From Pseudomonas sp. 7SR1 (GTDB lineage: Bacteria; Pseudomonadota; Gammaproteobacteria; Pseudomonadales; Pseudomonadaceae), in assembly GCF_900156465.1 (NCBI RefSeq), contig NZ_LT707064.1, positions 3,318,501 through 3,382,500 of the forward strand: 64,000 bases of DNA. Direction: 5' to 3'. The notes beneath the pieces were generated by a model that was given only the letters and a program-made list of their open reading frames with translations, made no database searches and had not been told where the DNA came from. Position 1 is the first letter of the stretch. Every line of letters begins with the position of its first letter. Of this stretch, positions 18,956 to 27,033 are shown one piece after another. The position numbers were made by a program, and so were the translations under genes.

Positions 18956-19827
18956 TGTGGAAGGCTGTGACGGAACATAGGGCGAAACTGGGCGAGGGCC
19001 CTTTCTGGGACGAGCCGACCCAGGCGCTCTACTGGGTCGATATCGCGGGCAGGCAGGCCTTGCGCTTGATCGGCGCCAATGTGCAGATCTGGCAGATGCC
19101 CGAGCACGTATCCGCCTTCATCCCGACCCAGAGAGGTGATGCCCTGGTGACGCTGAGCAGCGGCGTCTACCGTCTCGACCTGGAGTCGCCAGGGCTGGAA
19201 CCTCGGCTGACGTTGCTGTGCATGGCCGATCCCCAGCCGGGCAACCGGGCCAACGAAGCTCGTTGTGACGCGCTGGGCCGGCTCTGGCTCGGCACGATGC
19301 AGAACAACATCGGTGAAGACGGCGAAGACCTGCCCATCGAGCGCCGCTCGGGTGGCCTGTTCCGGGTGGGGGGCGATGGCCGGGTCATGCCGTTGCTGCG
19401 GGGGCTGGGCATTCCCAACACCCTGCTATGGAGCCCCGACGGTACCACGGTGTATTTCGGCGAAAGCCTCGATGGCACGCTGTACCGACATTTCATCTAC
19501 CCCGATGGCAGCCTGGCGCCGGCCGAGGTCTGGTTCGGTCCTCACTCGCGGGGCGGTCCCGACGGTTCGGCGATGGACGCCCGCGGCTATATCTGGAACG
19601 CGCGCTGGGACGGCAGTTGCCTGTTGCGGTTGAGTCCGCAGGGACATATCGACCGGGTCATCGAGCTGCCGGTCAGCCGCCCGACCAGTTGCGTATTTGG
19701 CGGGGAAGACCTCAAGACCCTGTACATCACCAGTGCGGCAAGCCCGCTGGGTCATCCGCTGGACGGTGCAGTGCTGTCCATGCGGGTGGATGTGCCGGGT
19801 ATACCGTGTACACGGTTTGCGGGTTAA
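18955..19827 (+). CDS. SMP-30/gluconolaconase-family aldonolactonase
   Basis: A six-bladed propeller metal enzyme that hydrolyses sugar lactones to aldonates. LGEGPFWDEP at about 12-21 supplies the metal-binding Glu, NEARCDALGRLWLGTM near 100-115 the Asn and Asp region, and SPDGTTVYFGES near 160-171 further family sequence, with GGPDGSAMDARG following. The 290-residue product starts at ATG 18955, one base into the gntR stop, after AGGAGG. Substrate is inferred from context (galactono- or arabinono-lactone). The gene end contains the palindrome ACCGTGTACACGGT. Confidence 0.88.
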   Translation: MWKAVTEHRAKLGEGPFWDEPTQALYWVDIAGRQALRLIGANVQIWQMPEHVSAFIPTQRGDALVTLSSGVYRLDLESPGLEPRLTLLCMADPQPGNRANEARCDALGRLWLGTMQNNIGEDGEDLPIERRSGGLFRVGGDGRVMPLLRGLGIPNTLLWSPDGTTVYFGESLDGTLYRHFIYPDGSLAPAEVWFGPHSRGGPDGSAMDARGYIWNARWDGSCLLRLSPQGHIDRVIELPVSRPTSCVFGGEDLKTLYITSAASPLGHPLDGAVLSMRVDVPGIPCTRFAG

Positions 19828-19887
19828 ATCCCAAAATATGGGATGTAAATATATATATTGAGATTGTTCGGCGGTCGGGTTTATAGT
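19828..19887 (+). promoter_or_regulatory. Operator-promoter module A (ATCCC-N7-GGGAT, TTGAGA-N18-TATAGT)
   Basis: ATCCC (19828-19832) and GGGAT (19840-19844) form an inverted repeat with a seven-base AT spacer. Thirteen bases later comes TTGAGA (19858-19863), then 18 bases, then TATAGT (19882-19887). The same elements with the same spacings occur before dgoK at 27034-27093. The operator sits just upstream of the -35. An IclR-type regulator encoded at 31493 is a candidate binder. Confidence 0.75.
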
Positions 19888-19939
19888 CGGTTCCATCAGC
19901 AACATGCACTCACACTAAAAAAACAACACAGGTGAAGTG

Positions 19940-20059
19940 ATGCAACGATCTGCCCTCGCGTGCCTCGGTGGCACAAGCGACTCTCCGTTCCAGCAATGCC
20001 AAAGGCCGGTCATCCCTGGATGCCCGGCCTTTGGCACGCCTTCGAACCGGGGGGCCTGA
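19940..20059 (+). CDS. Possible 39-residue leader ORF upstream of the SDR gene
   Basis: ATG 19940 follows CAGGTGAAGTG, the same ribosome binding context that precedes dgoK, and opens a short frame beginning MQRSALACLGGTSDSPFQQC and ending at TGA 20057-20059. It is in the same frame as the SDR gene and stops three bases before that gene's ATG. A strong stem (19997-20036) lies inside it. It could be a regulatory leader peptide or the remnant of an earlier start region. No family match is recognised. Confidence 0.4.
   Translation: MQRSALACLGGTSDSPFQQCQRPVIPGCPAFGTPSNRGA
19997..20036. repeat. Perfect 13-bp inverted repeat in the SDR leader
   Basis: TGCCAAAGGCCGG (19997-20009) is exactly complementary to CCGGCCTTTGGCA (20024-20036), with a 14-base loop. 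It lies 27 bases before the SDR start codon and inside the short leader ORF. No T-run follows, so it is not a simple terminator. It could modulate translation or be an inserted repeat. Confidence 0.65.
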
Positions 20060-20062
20060 GCG

Positions 20063-20881
20063 ATGGCCCAACCGCTTTGCTTGCCACCGGTGCCCGAGCC
20101 ACCCAAGGGCGAGCGATTGAAGAACAAGGTGGTGCTGTTGACCGGTGCCGCCCAAGGGATCGGCGAGGCGATCGTCGCCGCGTTCGCTTCGCAGCAGGCG
20201 CGGTTGGTGATCAGCGATATCCAGGGCGAAAAGGTCGAGCAGGTCGCCGCTCAGTGGCGGGAGCGCGGGGCGGATGTGCAAGCATTGAAAGTCGATGTGG
20301 CGAAACAGCATGACCTGCACGCCATGGCACGCCGCGCCGTGGAACTGCACGGACGCATCGATGTGCTGGTGAATTGCGCTGGCGTCAATGTGTTCCGCGA
20401 TCCACTGCAGATGAGCGAAGAAGACTGGCGTCGCTGTTTCGCCATCGACCTGGACGGCGCCTGGTATGGCTGCAAGGCGGTGTTGCCGCAGATGCTGGAA
20501 CAGGGCGTGGGCAGCATCATCAACATCGCTTCGACCCACTCGTCCCACATCATTCCCGGCTGTTTTCCTTACCCGGTGGCCAAGCACGGCTTGCTCGGCC
20601 TGACCCGCGCCCTGGGCATCGAATATGCGCCCAAGGGCATACGTGTCAATGCCATCGCACCAGGTTATATCGAGACCCAACTGAACGTCGATTACTGGAA
20701 CGGCTTTGCCGACCCCCATGCCGAACGCCAGCGGGCGATGGACTTGCATCCGCCCCGGCGCATCGGCCAGCCGATCGAAGTGGCAATGACAGCCGTGTTC
20801 CTGGCCAGCGACGAAGCACCTTTCATCAACGCTTCATGCATCACCCTCGATGGTGGACGTTCGGTCATGTATCACGACTGA
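20063..20881 (+). CDS. SDR-family sugar dehydrogenase (galactose/arabinose type)
   Basis: A 272-residue short-chain dehydrogenase. TGAAQGIGEAI near residues 28-38 is the nucleotide-binding loop, VNCAGVN near 105-111 and the catalytic S-Y-K set (INIASTHSSH, YPVAKHG) follow, then LDGGRSVMYHD at the end. Between an aldonolactonase gene and a sugar ABC importer, it most likely oxidises an aldose such as galactose or L-arabinose to the lactone. ATG 20063 follows a G-rich stretch. It is driven by module A, which matches the dgoK control region. Confidence 0.82.
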   Translation: MAQPLCLPPVPEPPKGERLKNKVVLLTGAAQGIGEAIVAAFASQQARLVISDIQGEKVEQVAAQWRERGADVQALKVDVAKQHDLHAMARRAVELHGRIDVLVNCAGVNVFRDPLQMSEEDWRRCFAIDLDGAWYGCKAVLPQMLEQGVGSIINIASTHSSHIIPGCFPYPVAKHGLLGLTRALGIEYAPKGIRVNAIAPGYIETQLNVDYWNGFADPHAERQRAMDLHPPRRIGQPIEVAMTAVFLASDEAPFINASCITLDGGRSVMYHD

Positions 20882-20918
20882 ATGTCCGGGTTGGCAGGTG
20901 GTTATGCTGTCTGTCATC

Positions 20919-20938
20919 CAATCATCATACGATATGAC
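20919..20938. promoter_or_regulatory. Putative GntR operator upstream of the sugar ABC importer
   Basis: CCAATCATCATACGATATGA contains ATCATACGAT (20924-20933), nine of ten matching the palindrome ATCATATGAT before gntR, with the same CCAATCAT flank. It is 115 bases upstream of the binding-protein start. The promoter itself could not be fixed. Confidence 0.5.
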
Positions 20939-21052
20939 TATTTGGATCTATGCTGTAGCAACACGATTTGACGGCCCGGCCTGCGCAGCACCACCCCGTA
21001 GGGGAGCAGAACCGAGGCCTTGGCTTTCAATAAAAAAAACAAGGAGTCAGCT

Positions 21053-22057
21053 ATGAATCATCGTCGTGGGATTCGTTCCCTGTGTCGCGCCGCCCTGGCC
21101 GTTACCGCGTTCACTTTCGGCAGCAACCTGCTGGCCGCTGAAGAAGTGAAAATCGGCTTCCTGGTCAAGCAGGCCGAGGAGCCCTGGTTCCAGACCGAAT
21201 GGGCGTTCGCCGAGAAGGCCGGTAAGGACCGAGGCTTCAAAGTGATCAAGATCGCCGTGCCTGACGGCGAGAAGACCCTCTCGGCCATCGACAGTCTTGC
21301 CGCCAATGGTGCCAAGGGCTTCGTCATCTGCCCGCCGGACGTGTCCCTGGGTCCGGCGATCATGGCCAAGGCCAAGCTCAACGATCTGAAAGTCATCGCG
21401 GTGGATGACCGTTTCGTCGATGCCAACGGCAAGTTCATGGAGGATGTGCCGTACCTGGGCATGGCCGCATTCGAAGTGGGCCAGAAGCAGGGCGCCGCCA
21501 TGGCCGCCGAAGCGAAGAAACGCGGGTGGGACTGGAAAGACACCTACGCGGTGATCAACACCTACAACGAACTGGACACTGGCAAGAAACGCACCGACGG
21601 TTCGGTCGATGCCCTGAAGAAAGCCGGCATGCCCGAGGACCACATCCTCTTCTCGGCCCTCAAGACCCTCGACGTACCCGGCAGCATGGACTCCACCAAC
21701 TCCGCGCTGGTGAAACTGCCCAGCGCCGCGAAGAACCTGATCATCGGTGGCATGAACGACAACACGGTGCTGGGTGGCGTACGCGCTACCGAAGCCGCCG
21801 GATTCAAGGCCGCCAACGTGATCGGGATCGGCATCAACGGTACCGACGCCATCGGCGAATTGAAGAAACCGGAGAGCGGCTTCTTCGGCTCGATGCTGCC
21901 AAGCCCGCACATCGAAGGCTACAAGACCGCCGAGATGATGTTCGAGTGGGTCACCACCGGCAAGGAGCCACCGAAGTACACCGCCATGGATGAGGTGACG
22001 CTGATCACTCGGGAGAACTTCAAGCAGGAGCTGGAAAAGATCGGCCTGTGGAATTGA
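21053..22057 (+). CDS. araF: Sugar ABC transporter periplasmic binding protein (AraF-like)
   Basis: A 334-residue periplasmic protein that captures L-arabinose or a related aldose such as galactose. The signal peptide ends near LLAA/EEVKIGFLVK (about 29). The mature part carries EPWFQTEW near 43-50, AVDDRFVD and NTYNELDTGKKRTDG, which are AraF-like ligand-pocket regions. AAGGAGTCAGCT precedes ATG 21053. First gene of an importer operon; a large hairpin separates it from araG, which would keep its mRNA more abundant. Confidence 0.88.
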   Translation: MNHRRGIRSLCRAALAVTAFTFGSNLLAAEEVKIGFLVKQAEEPWFQTEWAFAEKAGKDRGFKVIKIAVPDGEKTLSAIDSLAANGAKGFVICPPDVSLGPAIMAKAKLNDLKVIAVDDRFVDANGKFMEDVPYLGMAAFEVGQKQGAAMAAEAKKRGWDWKDTYAVINTYNELDTGKKRTDGSVDALKKAGMPEDHILFSALKTLDVPGSMDSTNSALVKLPSAAKNLIIGGMNDNTVLGGVRATEAAGFKAANVIGIGINGTDAIGELKKPESGFFGSMLPSPHIEGYKTAEMMFEWVTTGKEPPKYTAMDEVTLITRENFKQELEKIGLWN

Positions 22058-22073
22058 TGGCCGGTTGATTCAA

Positions 22074-22128
22074 AAGCGGCGCAGGTGTCCTGTCCCCAGC
22101 TTCGGACAGGACCTCGACGGCGCCGCTT
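22074..22128 (+). promoter_or_regulatory. Large intercistronic hairpin between araF and araG
   Basis: AAGCGGCGC (22074-22082) pairs with GCGCCGCTT (22120-22128), and inside it AGGT(GT)CCTGTCC (22083-22095) pairs with GGACAGGACCT (22104-22114). No T-run follows. This fits a 3' stabilising or partial-terminating structure that raises binding-protein expression over the ATPase and permease. Confidence 0.75.
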
Positions 22129-22152
22129 GATCTCTGTGAGTTCGAGGTGGTT

Positions 22153-23697
22153 ATGCAAGCGCAGACAGCGACACAACAACACAACACCGGCGCCAGCCTG
22201 CGGTTCAATGGGATCGGCAAGGCCTTTCCTGGCGTGCAGGCGCTGGCCAATATCAGTTTCGTTGCCCATCCGGGGCAGGTCCATGCCTTGATGGGCGAGA
22301 ACGGCGCGGGCAAGTCCACGTTATTGAAGATTCTCGGTGGCGCCTACATTCCCAGCAGTGGCGAGTTGCAGATCGGCGAGCAGACGATGGCGTTCAAATG
22401 CACCGCCGACAGCATCGCCAGCGGTGTGGCGGTGATCCACCAGGAATTGCACCTGGTGCCGGAAATGACCGTGGCGGAAAACCTGTTCCTGGGGCACCTG
22501 CCGGCCCGTTTCGGCCTGGTCAATCGCAGCGTGCTGCGCCAGCAGGCGCTATCGTTGCTCAAGGGCCTGGCCGATGAAATCGATCCGCTGGAGAAAGTCG
22601 GTCGCCTGTCTCTCGGCCAGCGGCAACTGGTGGAGATCGCCAAGGCCTTGTCCCGGGGCGCCCATGTCATTGCGTTCGACGAGCCCACCAGCAGCCTTTC
22701 GGCTCGGGAAATCGATCGTTTGATGACGATCATAGGGCGCCTGCGGGACGAGGGCAAAGTGGTGCTGTACGTCAGCCACCGCATGGAAGAAGTGTTCCGT
22801 ATCTGTGACGCGGTGACGGTGTTCAAGGACGGTCGCTACGTGCGTACCTTCGAGGACATGAGCGAGTTGACCCATGACCAGTTGGTGACTTGCATGGTCG
22901 GTCGCGATATCCAGGACATCTATGACTACCGCCCGCGGGAGCGGGGTGACGTGGCGCTGCAAGTGAAAGAGCTGCTGGGGCCGGGCCTGCGCGAGCCGGT
23001 GAGTTTCCAGGTGCACCAGGGCGAGATCCTCGGCCTGTTCGGGTTGGTCGGCGCCGGTCGTACCGAGTTGCTGCGTTTGCTCAGCGGCCTCGAACGCCAG
23101 AGCGAGGGGAGCCTCGTCCTGCACGGCCACGACTTGAAATTGCGTTCTCCAAGGGATGCCATCGCCGCCGGCGTGCTGCTCTGTCCGGAAGACCGCAAGA
23201 AGGAAGGCATCATTCCGTTGGGCAGCGTGGGCGAGAACATCAACATCAGCGCCCGTGCGTCCCATTCCACCCTCGGCTGCCTGCTGCGGGGCGATTGGGA
23301 ACGAGGCAATGCCGACAAGCAGATCAAGGCGCTGAAAGTGAAGACGCCGACAGCCGGGCAGAAAATCATGTACCTGTCCGGTGGCAATCAGCAGAAGGCG
23401 ATCCTCGGTCGCTGGCTGTCGATGCCGATGAAGGTGCTACTGCTGGACGAGCCGACACGTGGCATCGATATCGGGGCCAAGGCCGAGATCTACCAGATCA
23501 TCCACAACCTGGCGGCCGATGGCATCGCCGTGATCGTGGTGTCCAGCGACCTGATGGAAGTGATGGGTATTTCCGACCGAATCCTGGTGCTCTGCGAAGG
23601 GACCTTGCGTGGCGAACTGCCCCGTGACCAGGCCAATGAATCCAACCTGCTGCAACTGGCGCTGCCACGCCAACGCGTTGCCGACGCGGCGAACTGA
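22153..23697 (+). CDS. araG: Sugar ABC transporter ATP-binding protein (AraG-like)
   Basis: A 514-residue double ATPase of the CUT2 sugar importer class. The first domain has GENGAGKST (near 51-59) and signature LSLGQRQLVE. The second has the degenerate P-loop GLVGAGRTE and signature LSGGNQQKA, with DEPTRGIDIG after it. ATG 22153 is preferred over GTG 22147. It energises uptake through the AraH-like permease 9 bases downstream. Confidence 0.93.
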   Translation: MQAQTATQQHNTGASLRFNGIGKAFPGVQALANISFVAHPGQVHALMGENGAGKSTLLKILGGAYIPSSGELQIGEQTMAFKCTADSIASGVAVIHQELHLVPEMTVAENLFLGHLPARFGLVNRSVLRQQALSLLKGLADEIDPLEKVGRLSLGQRQLVEIAKALSRGAHVIAFDEPTSSLSAREIDRLMTIIGRLRDEGKVVLYVSHRMEEVFRICDAVTVFKDGRYVRTFEDMSELTHDQLVTCMVGRDIQDIYDYRPRERGDVALQVKELLGPGLREPVSFQVHQGEILGLFGLVGAGRTELLRLLSGLERQSEGSLVLHGHDLKLRSPRDAIAAGVLLCPEDRKKEGIIPLGSVGENINISARASHSTLGCLLRGDWERGNADKQIKALKVKTPTAGQKIMYLSGGNQQKAILGRWLSMPMKVLLLDEPTRGIDIGAKAEIYQIIHNLAADGIAVIVVSSDLMEVMGISDRILVLCEGTLRGELPRDQANESNLLQLALPRQRVADAAN

Positions 23698-23706
23698 GAG
23701 GTAATC

Positions 23707-24675
23707 ATGACCATTCAAAACAATGCACTGCCGACGGCGCGCAAACCCCTGGACCTGCGGCGTTTCCTGGACGACTGGGTCATGCTGCTGGCGGCCATCG
23801 GGATCTTCGTGCTCTGCACCCTGATGATCGACAACTTCCTGTCTCCGCTGAACATGCGGGGCTTGGGCCTGGCGATTTCCACCACGGGCATCGCCGCGTG
23901 CACCATGCTGTATTGCCTGGCGTCCGGGCACTTCGACCTGTCGGTCGGCTCGGTGATCGCCTGCGCCGGCGTGGTGGCGGCGGTGGTGATGCGTGACACC
24001 AACAGCGTTTTCCTGGGCATCGGCGCGGCGTTGGTGATGGGGCTGATCGTCGGCCTCATCAACGGTATCGTCATCGCCAAGCTGCGGGTCAATGCGTTGA
24101 TCACTACCTTGGCGACCATGCAGATCGTCCGGGGCCTGGCCTACATCTTTGCCAATGGCAAGGCGGTGGGTGTGTCCCAGGAAGCGTTCTTCGTGTACGG
24201 CAACGGCCAACTGTTCGGCGTTCCGGTACCGATCCTGATCACCATCGTCTGCTTCCTGTTCTTCGGCTGGCTGCTGAACTACACCACCTATGGGCGCAAC
24301 ACCATGGCCATCGGTGGCAACCAGGAGGCGGCCTTGCTGGCGGGGGTCAATGTCGACCGCACCAAGATCATCATCTTCGCCGTGCATGGCGTGATCGGTG
24401 CGCTGGCGGGAGTGATCCTGGCGTCGCGCATGACTTCCGGCCAACCGATGATCGGCCAGGGGTTCGAGCTCACGGTGATCTCCGCCTGCGTCCTGGGTGG
24501 GGTGTCGTTGAGCGGTGGCATCGGCATGATTCGCCACGTCATCGCCGGGGTACTGATCCTGGCGATCATCGAGAACGCGATGAACCTGAAGAACATCGAC
24601 ACGTTCTACCAGTACGTCATCCGTGGCTCGATCCTGCTGTTGGCGGTGGTCATCGACCGGATGAAGCAACGCTGA
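23707..24675 (+). CDS. araH: Sugar ABC transporter permease (AraH-like)
   Basis: A 322-residue inner-membrane permease of the BPD_transp_2/RbsC type with about nine or ten hydrophobic segments. LRVNALITTLATMQIVRGLA near 123-142 and AIGGNQEAALLAGVNVDRTK near 201-220 are the conserved cytoplasmic coupling region. It forms the channel dimer with the AraG ATPase. Last gene of the operon. A MITE-like repeat begins nine bases after its stop. Confidence 0.92.
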   Translation: MTIQNNALPTARKPLDLRRFLDDWVMLLAAIGIFVLCTLMIDNFLSPLNMRGLGLAISTTGIAACTMLYCLASGHFDLSVGSVIACAGVVAAVVMRDTNSVFLGIGAALVMGLIVGLINGIVIAKLRVNALITTLATMQIVRGLAYIFANGKAVGVSQEAFFVYGNGQLFGVPVPILITIVCFLFFGWLLNYTTYGRNTMAIGGNQEAALLAGVNVDRTKIIIFAVHGVIGALAGVILASRMTSGQPMIGQGFELTVISACVLGGVSLSGGIGMIRHVIAGVLILAIIENAMNLKNIDTFYQYVIRGSILLLAVVIDRMKQR

Positions 24676-24683
24676 GGTTTGCC

Positions 24684-24824
24684 AGGCTCCGTACGAAGAG
24701 TCTTGAGACAAAGGTCAGGCAACGGGAGAACAGCCGAGCAAGCGCAGAGTGCTGGAGTACATGAGCATGGCGAGGCCGTTTTCAACGCTGCATGGATGAG
24801 TATCAAAGGCTTTTCGTAGAGCCT
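24684..24824. repeat. MITE-like intergenic element, copy 2 (141 bp)
   Basis: Left end AGGCTCCGTACGAAGAGTC and right end GGCTTTTCGTAGAGCCT are imperfect terminal inverted repeats. The two ends and the internal TTTCAACGCTGC segment match, in reverse orientation, the element at 13276-13366. The middle, about 50 bases longer, is unique to this copy. No open frame of note. Confidence 0.7.
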
Positions 24825-24862
24825 GGGAAAAGGGTGGCTCGACCTCATCGTCAGTTGACCCA

Positions 24863-24892
24863 ACGCCATCGCGAGCCGGCTCGCGATGGCGT
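24863..24892. terminator. Perfect 30-bp palindrome, REP-like, between convergent genes
   Basis: ACGCCATCGCGAGCC is followed immediately by its complement up to 24892. The core CATCGCGAGC is the arm sequence seen in the REP units at 29959 and 34441. It lies between araH and the convergent Rho_N gene, where it may end or protect both transcripts. No T-run on either side. Confidence 0.6.
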
Positions 24893-24903
24893 GTTGCCGC
24901 TTA

Positions 24904-25284
24904 CTAGCCGGCCTTGCGCAGCGCTTGGATCAGCTCCTCCTTGCGCATCTTCGATCGGCCGGGAATGTTCTTCGCCCGGGCCTCCTTCATCAGGCTATCC
25001 ACGGTCTGCGCCTCATGGGAGGCCTTGCTGGTACGCGGATGTCCTTCGCGGGTCTTGGCGGCGCGTCGGGCCGATTCCTTGCGGTCGGTTTTCTTCTGCT
25101 CGGCGGGTTTTTTCTTGCCCGACCCGCCGGAGCGTTCGCCGCCGCCGGACTGCTTGTTCACCGTTGCCCAGGCCCGCGCCTCGGCCTGGCCTTCGGACAC
25201 ACCTTTTTGCTCATAGCTCTCTTCGATGTGTTCGGCCTTGCGTTTCTGCTTGTCGGTGTACTTGTCTTTGCTTCCACGAGGCAT
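24904..25284 (-). CDS. Rho_N-domain basic protein (often labelled plasmid stabilization protein)
   Basis: A 126-residue, highly charged Lys/Arg/Glu-rich protein. The first part (KDKYTDKQKRKAEHIEESYE) resembles ChaB/stress-type helical proteins, the middle is a lysine- and serine-rich linker, and the last 35 residues (LMKEARAKNIPGRSKMRKEE) form a Rho N-terminal-like helical motif that may bind nucleic acid. The plasmid stabilization label used for this family is historical; function is unknown. AGGAGGAATTGGC precedes the ATG. Confidence 0.75.
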   Translation of the reverse strand: MPRGSKDKYTDKQKRKAEHIEESYEQKGVSEGQAEARAWATVNKQSGGGERSGGSGKKKPAEQKKTDRKESARRAAKTREGHPRTSKASHEAQTVDSLMKEARAKNIPGRSKMRKEELIQALRKAG

Positions 25285-25314
25285 GCCAATTCCTCCTCAT
25301 CTGTCGCTCAGCGG

Positions 25315-25659
25315 TTATTGGCTGGCGGCGCCACCTTCCGAGCCCGATCCCCCGGTGGTGGTCTTGGAACCCACGCCGGTCTCGGCGTTGTCGGGGGTGT
25401 TGGTGTCGGGGGTGTTCAAGCCACCCTGGCGCCCGGTGTCGTTGCCCTGCACGCGTGGATCGGTCCCGGTGGCCGGAGGCTGGCCGTTGTTCAAGGTGCC
25501 GCCTGTGCCGTCGGTGTTCAACTTGGGCAGGCCCTGGGTCGCCGGTGAGTTGGGTGCTTGTACCGGGTCGGTGGGGCCGGTTCCGGAGGTGGAAGCCGCC
25601 AGGGCCACCGAGGAAAGCAATGCGGCAAATGTGAATGCAGTCAGCCTTGCAGTGATCAT
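25315..25659 (-). CDS. Small secreted Gly/Thr/Pro/Asn-rich protein
   Basis: A 114-residue product with a clean signal peptide (MITARLTAFTFAALLSSVALA, 21 residues, cut before AST). The mature part is low-complexity, rich in Gly, Thr, Pro, Asn and Asp, with no cysteine and no recognised domain. Start: ATG 25659 follows GGAGG, while the longer frame to 25761 has no ribosome binding site and would bury the signal. It lies 30 bases downstream of the Rho_N gene's start, same strand. Unknown function. Confidence 0.7.
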   Translation of the reverse strand: MITARLTAFTFAALLSSVALAASTSGTGPTDPVQAPNSPATQGLPKLNTDGTGGTLNNGQPPATGTDPRVQGNDTGRQGGLNTPDTNTPDNAETGVGSKTTTGGSGSEGGAASQ

Positions 25660-25826
25660 GGTGTCGCCTCCATTTTTCGGATACTTGCCTGATCTTGGGC
25701 TGCCCGGGATAGGCGTTGGTGCCGTATGGGCGACGAATGGCGTTTTGAAGGGCGGGATCATTGAGGTGTGACGAGCGCTGCGTAGCGGCTTAGTATGGCG
25801 CTTTCCATTGGCTACAAGGGCCGTTC

Positions 25827-26309
25827 ATGTCGATCGAGATCCGTCCCGCGCAACCCAGCGATGCGCCTCAAATCCTTGCCTTCATCACCGAGTTGGCCGA
25901 CTACGAAAAAGCCCGCCACGAAGTCATCGCCAGCGTCGCCGACATCGAGCGCAGCCTGTTCAGCGAAGGCGCGACCGCCCACGGGCTGATCTGCCTGCGC
26001 GACGGTGTGCCGATCGGTTTCGCGGTGTTTTTCTTCAGCTATTCGACCTGGCTGGGCAGCAATTGCCTGTACCTGGAAGACTTGTACATCACGCCTGAAC
26101 AGCGCGGCGGCGGTGCGGGCAAGACCTTGCTGCGCCACCTGGCAAAGATCGCCTGCGACAACGACTGCGGTCGCTTCGAGTGGAGCGTGCTGGAATGGAA
26201 CACGCCGGCCATCGAGTTCTACAAGTCCCTCGGCGCGCAACCCCAGGAGGAATGGGTGCGCTACCGAATGGACGGCAAGGTGCTGCGGGACTTCGCCCAA
26301 GGCAATTGA
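25827..26309 (+). CDS. GNAT-family N-acetyltransferase (diamine acetyltransferase-like)
   Basis: A 160-residue acetyl-CoA-dependent enzyme. LYLEDLYITPEQRGGGAGKTLL near 82-103 contains the acetyl-CoA pyrophosphate loop (RGGGAG), and WSVLEWNTPAIEFYKSLGAQ near 121-141 is the motif B region typical of spermidine/diamine-type GNATs. The substrate, probably a small amine or amino acid, is inferred. Convergent with the glutathione transferase gene six bases away. Confidence 0.85.
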   Translation: MSIEIRPAQPSDAPQILAFITELADYEKARHEVIASVADIERSLFSEGATAHGLICLRDGVPIGFAVFFFSYSTWLGSNCLYLEDLYITPEQRGGGAGKTLLRHLAKIACDNDCGRFEWSVLEWNTPAIEFYKSLGAQPQEEWVRYRMDGKVLRDFAQGN

Positions 26310-26314
26310 ACGCC

Positions 26315-26947
26315 TCAGCAATAGGTGTCGCCTGCGTATTCGGCAAACCCCGGTCGCTGTTCCAGTCGCTTGCAATAGGCGGCCACTGCCGGGTAGTCCG
26401 GGCGTTCCATGGGCGTCTGGCGCCAGCGGTGCACCGACAGCCCGATGAGCACGTCCGCGAGGGAAAAGTCCTTGCCGGCCACGTAGGCGCCGGTGCGGTT
26501 CAACTGCTGTTCAAGCAGCCCCATCTTCTCGTTCCACCCTTTGATACCGGCAGCGATGCGCTGCGGGTCCTGGAAATCCGGGTTCTTGCGTACCAGGGCG
26601 TGGAATGCATAACCCCATGACGGGTTGAGTTCCGTCGCCTGCCAATCCATCCATTGCTCGATTCGTGACCGGGCTGCAGGTTCGGCAGGCAGCAAATCAT
26701 CGCGCCCTTGCTTGCCTGCCAGGTAGCGGCAGATGGTGTTCGATTCCCAGAGCACGCCGTTCTCGTCGATGATCACCGGCACCTGGGCGTTGGGGTTCAG
26801 GGCCAGGAATGCAGGGTCGTGGGTGGAATTGAAACCGATGCCCCAATCTTCACGGTCGTAGGGGATCTCAAGTTCCTGACAGGTCCACAGCACTTTTCTG
26901 ACATTGATCGAGGAGGTGCGACCAAGGATTTTCAGCAGTTGGCCCAT
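26315..26947 (-). CDS. Glutathione S-transferase family protein
   Basis: A 210-residue cytosolic GST. The N-terminal thioredoxin-like domain begins [20 protein letters not shown], with the glutathione-contact cis-proline in NAQVPVI and ESNTICRYL (about 54-73), followed by an all-helical C-terminal domain with [13 protein letters not shown]. Start: ATG 26947 follows AGGGA; the longer frame to 27028 lacks similarity. It is divergent from dgoK, whose control region lies between them. Confidence 0.88.
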   Translation of the reverse strand: MGQLLKILGRTSSINVRKVLWTCQELEIPYDREDWGIGFNSTHDPAFLALNPNAQVPVIIDENGVLWESNTICRYLAGKQGRDDLLPAEPAARSRIEQWMDWQATELNPSWGYAFHALVRKNPDFQDPQRIAAGIKGWNEKMGLLEQQLNRTGAYVAGKDFSLADVLIGLSVHRWRQTPMERPDYPAVAAYCKRLEQRPGFAEYAGDTYC

Positions 26948-27033
26948 AAACGTTTTCCCTGAGTGGCTAAGGCATCCGATCAGGAAACTTAGCAGGGTCG
27001 TTGGCGGATAGCGATGGGCTTTAATCAAAGCTT

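Noticed and set aside
24792..25634. Plus-strand 280-residue open frame
   Set aside because: It is Arg/Ser/Cys/Pro-rich and antisense to the Rho_N and secreted-protein genes, which have ribosome binding sites and plausible N-termini.
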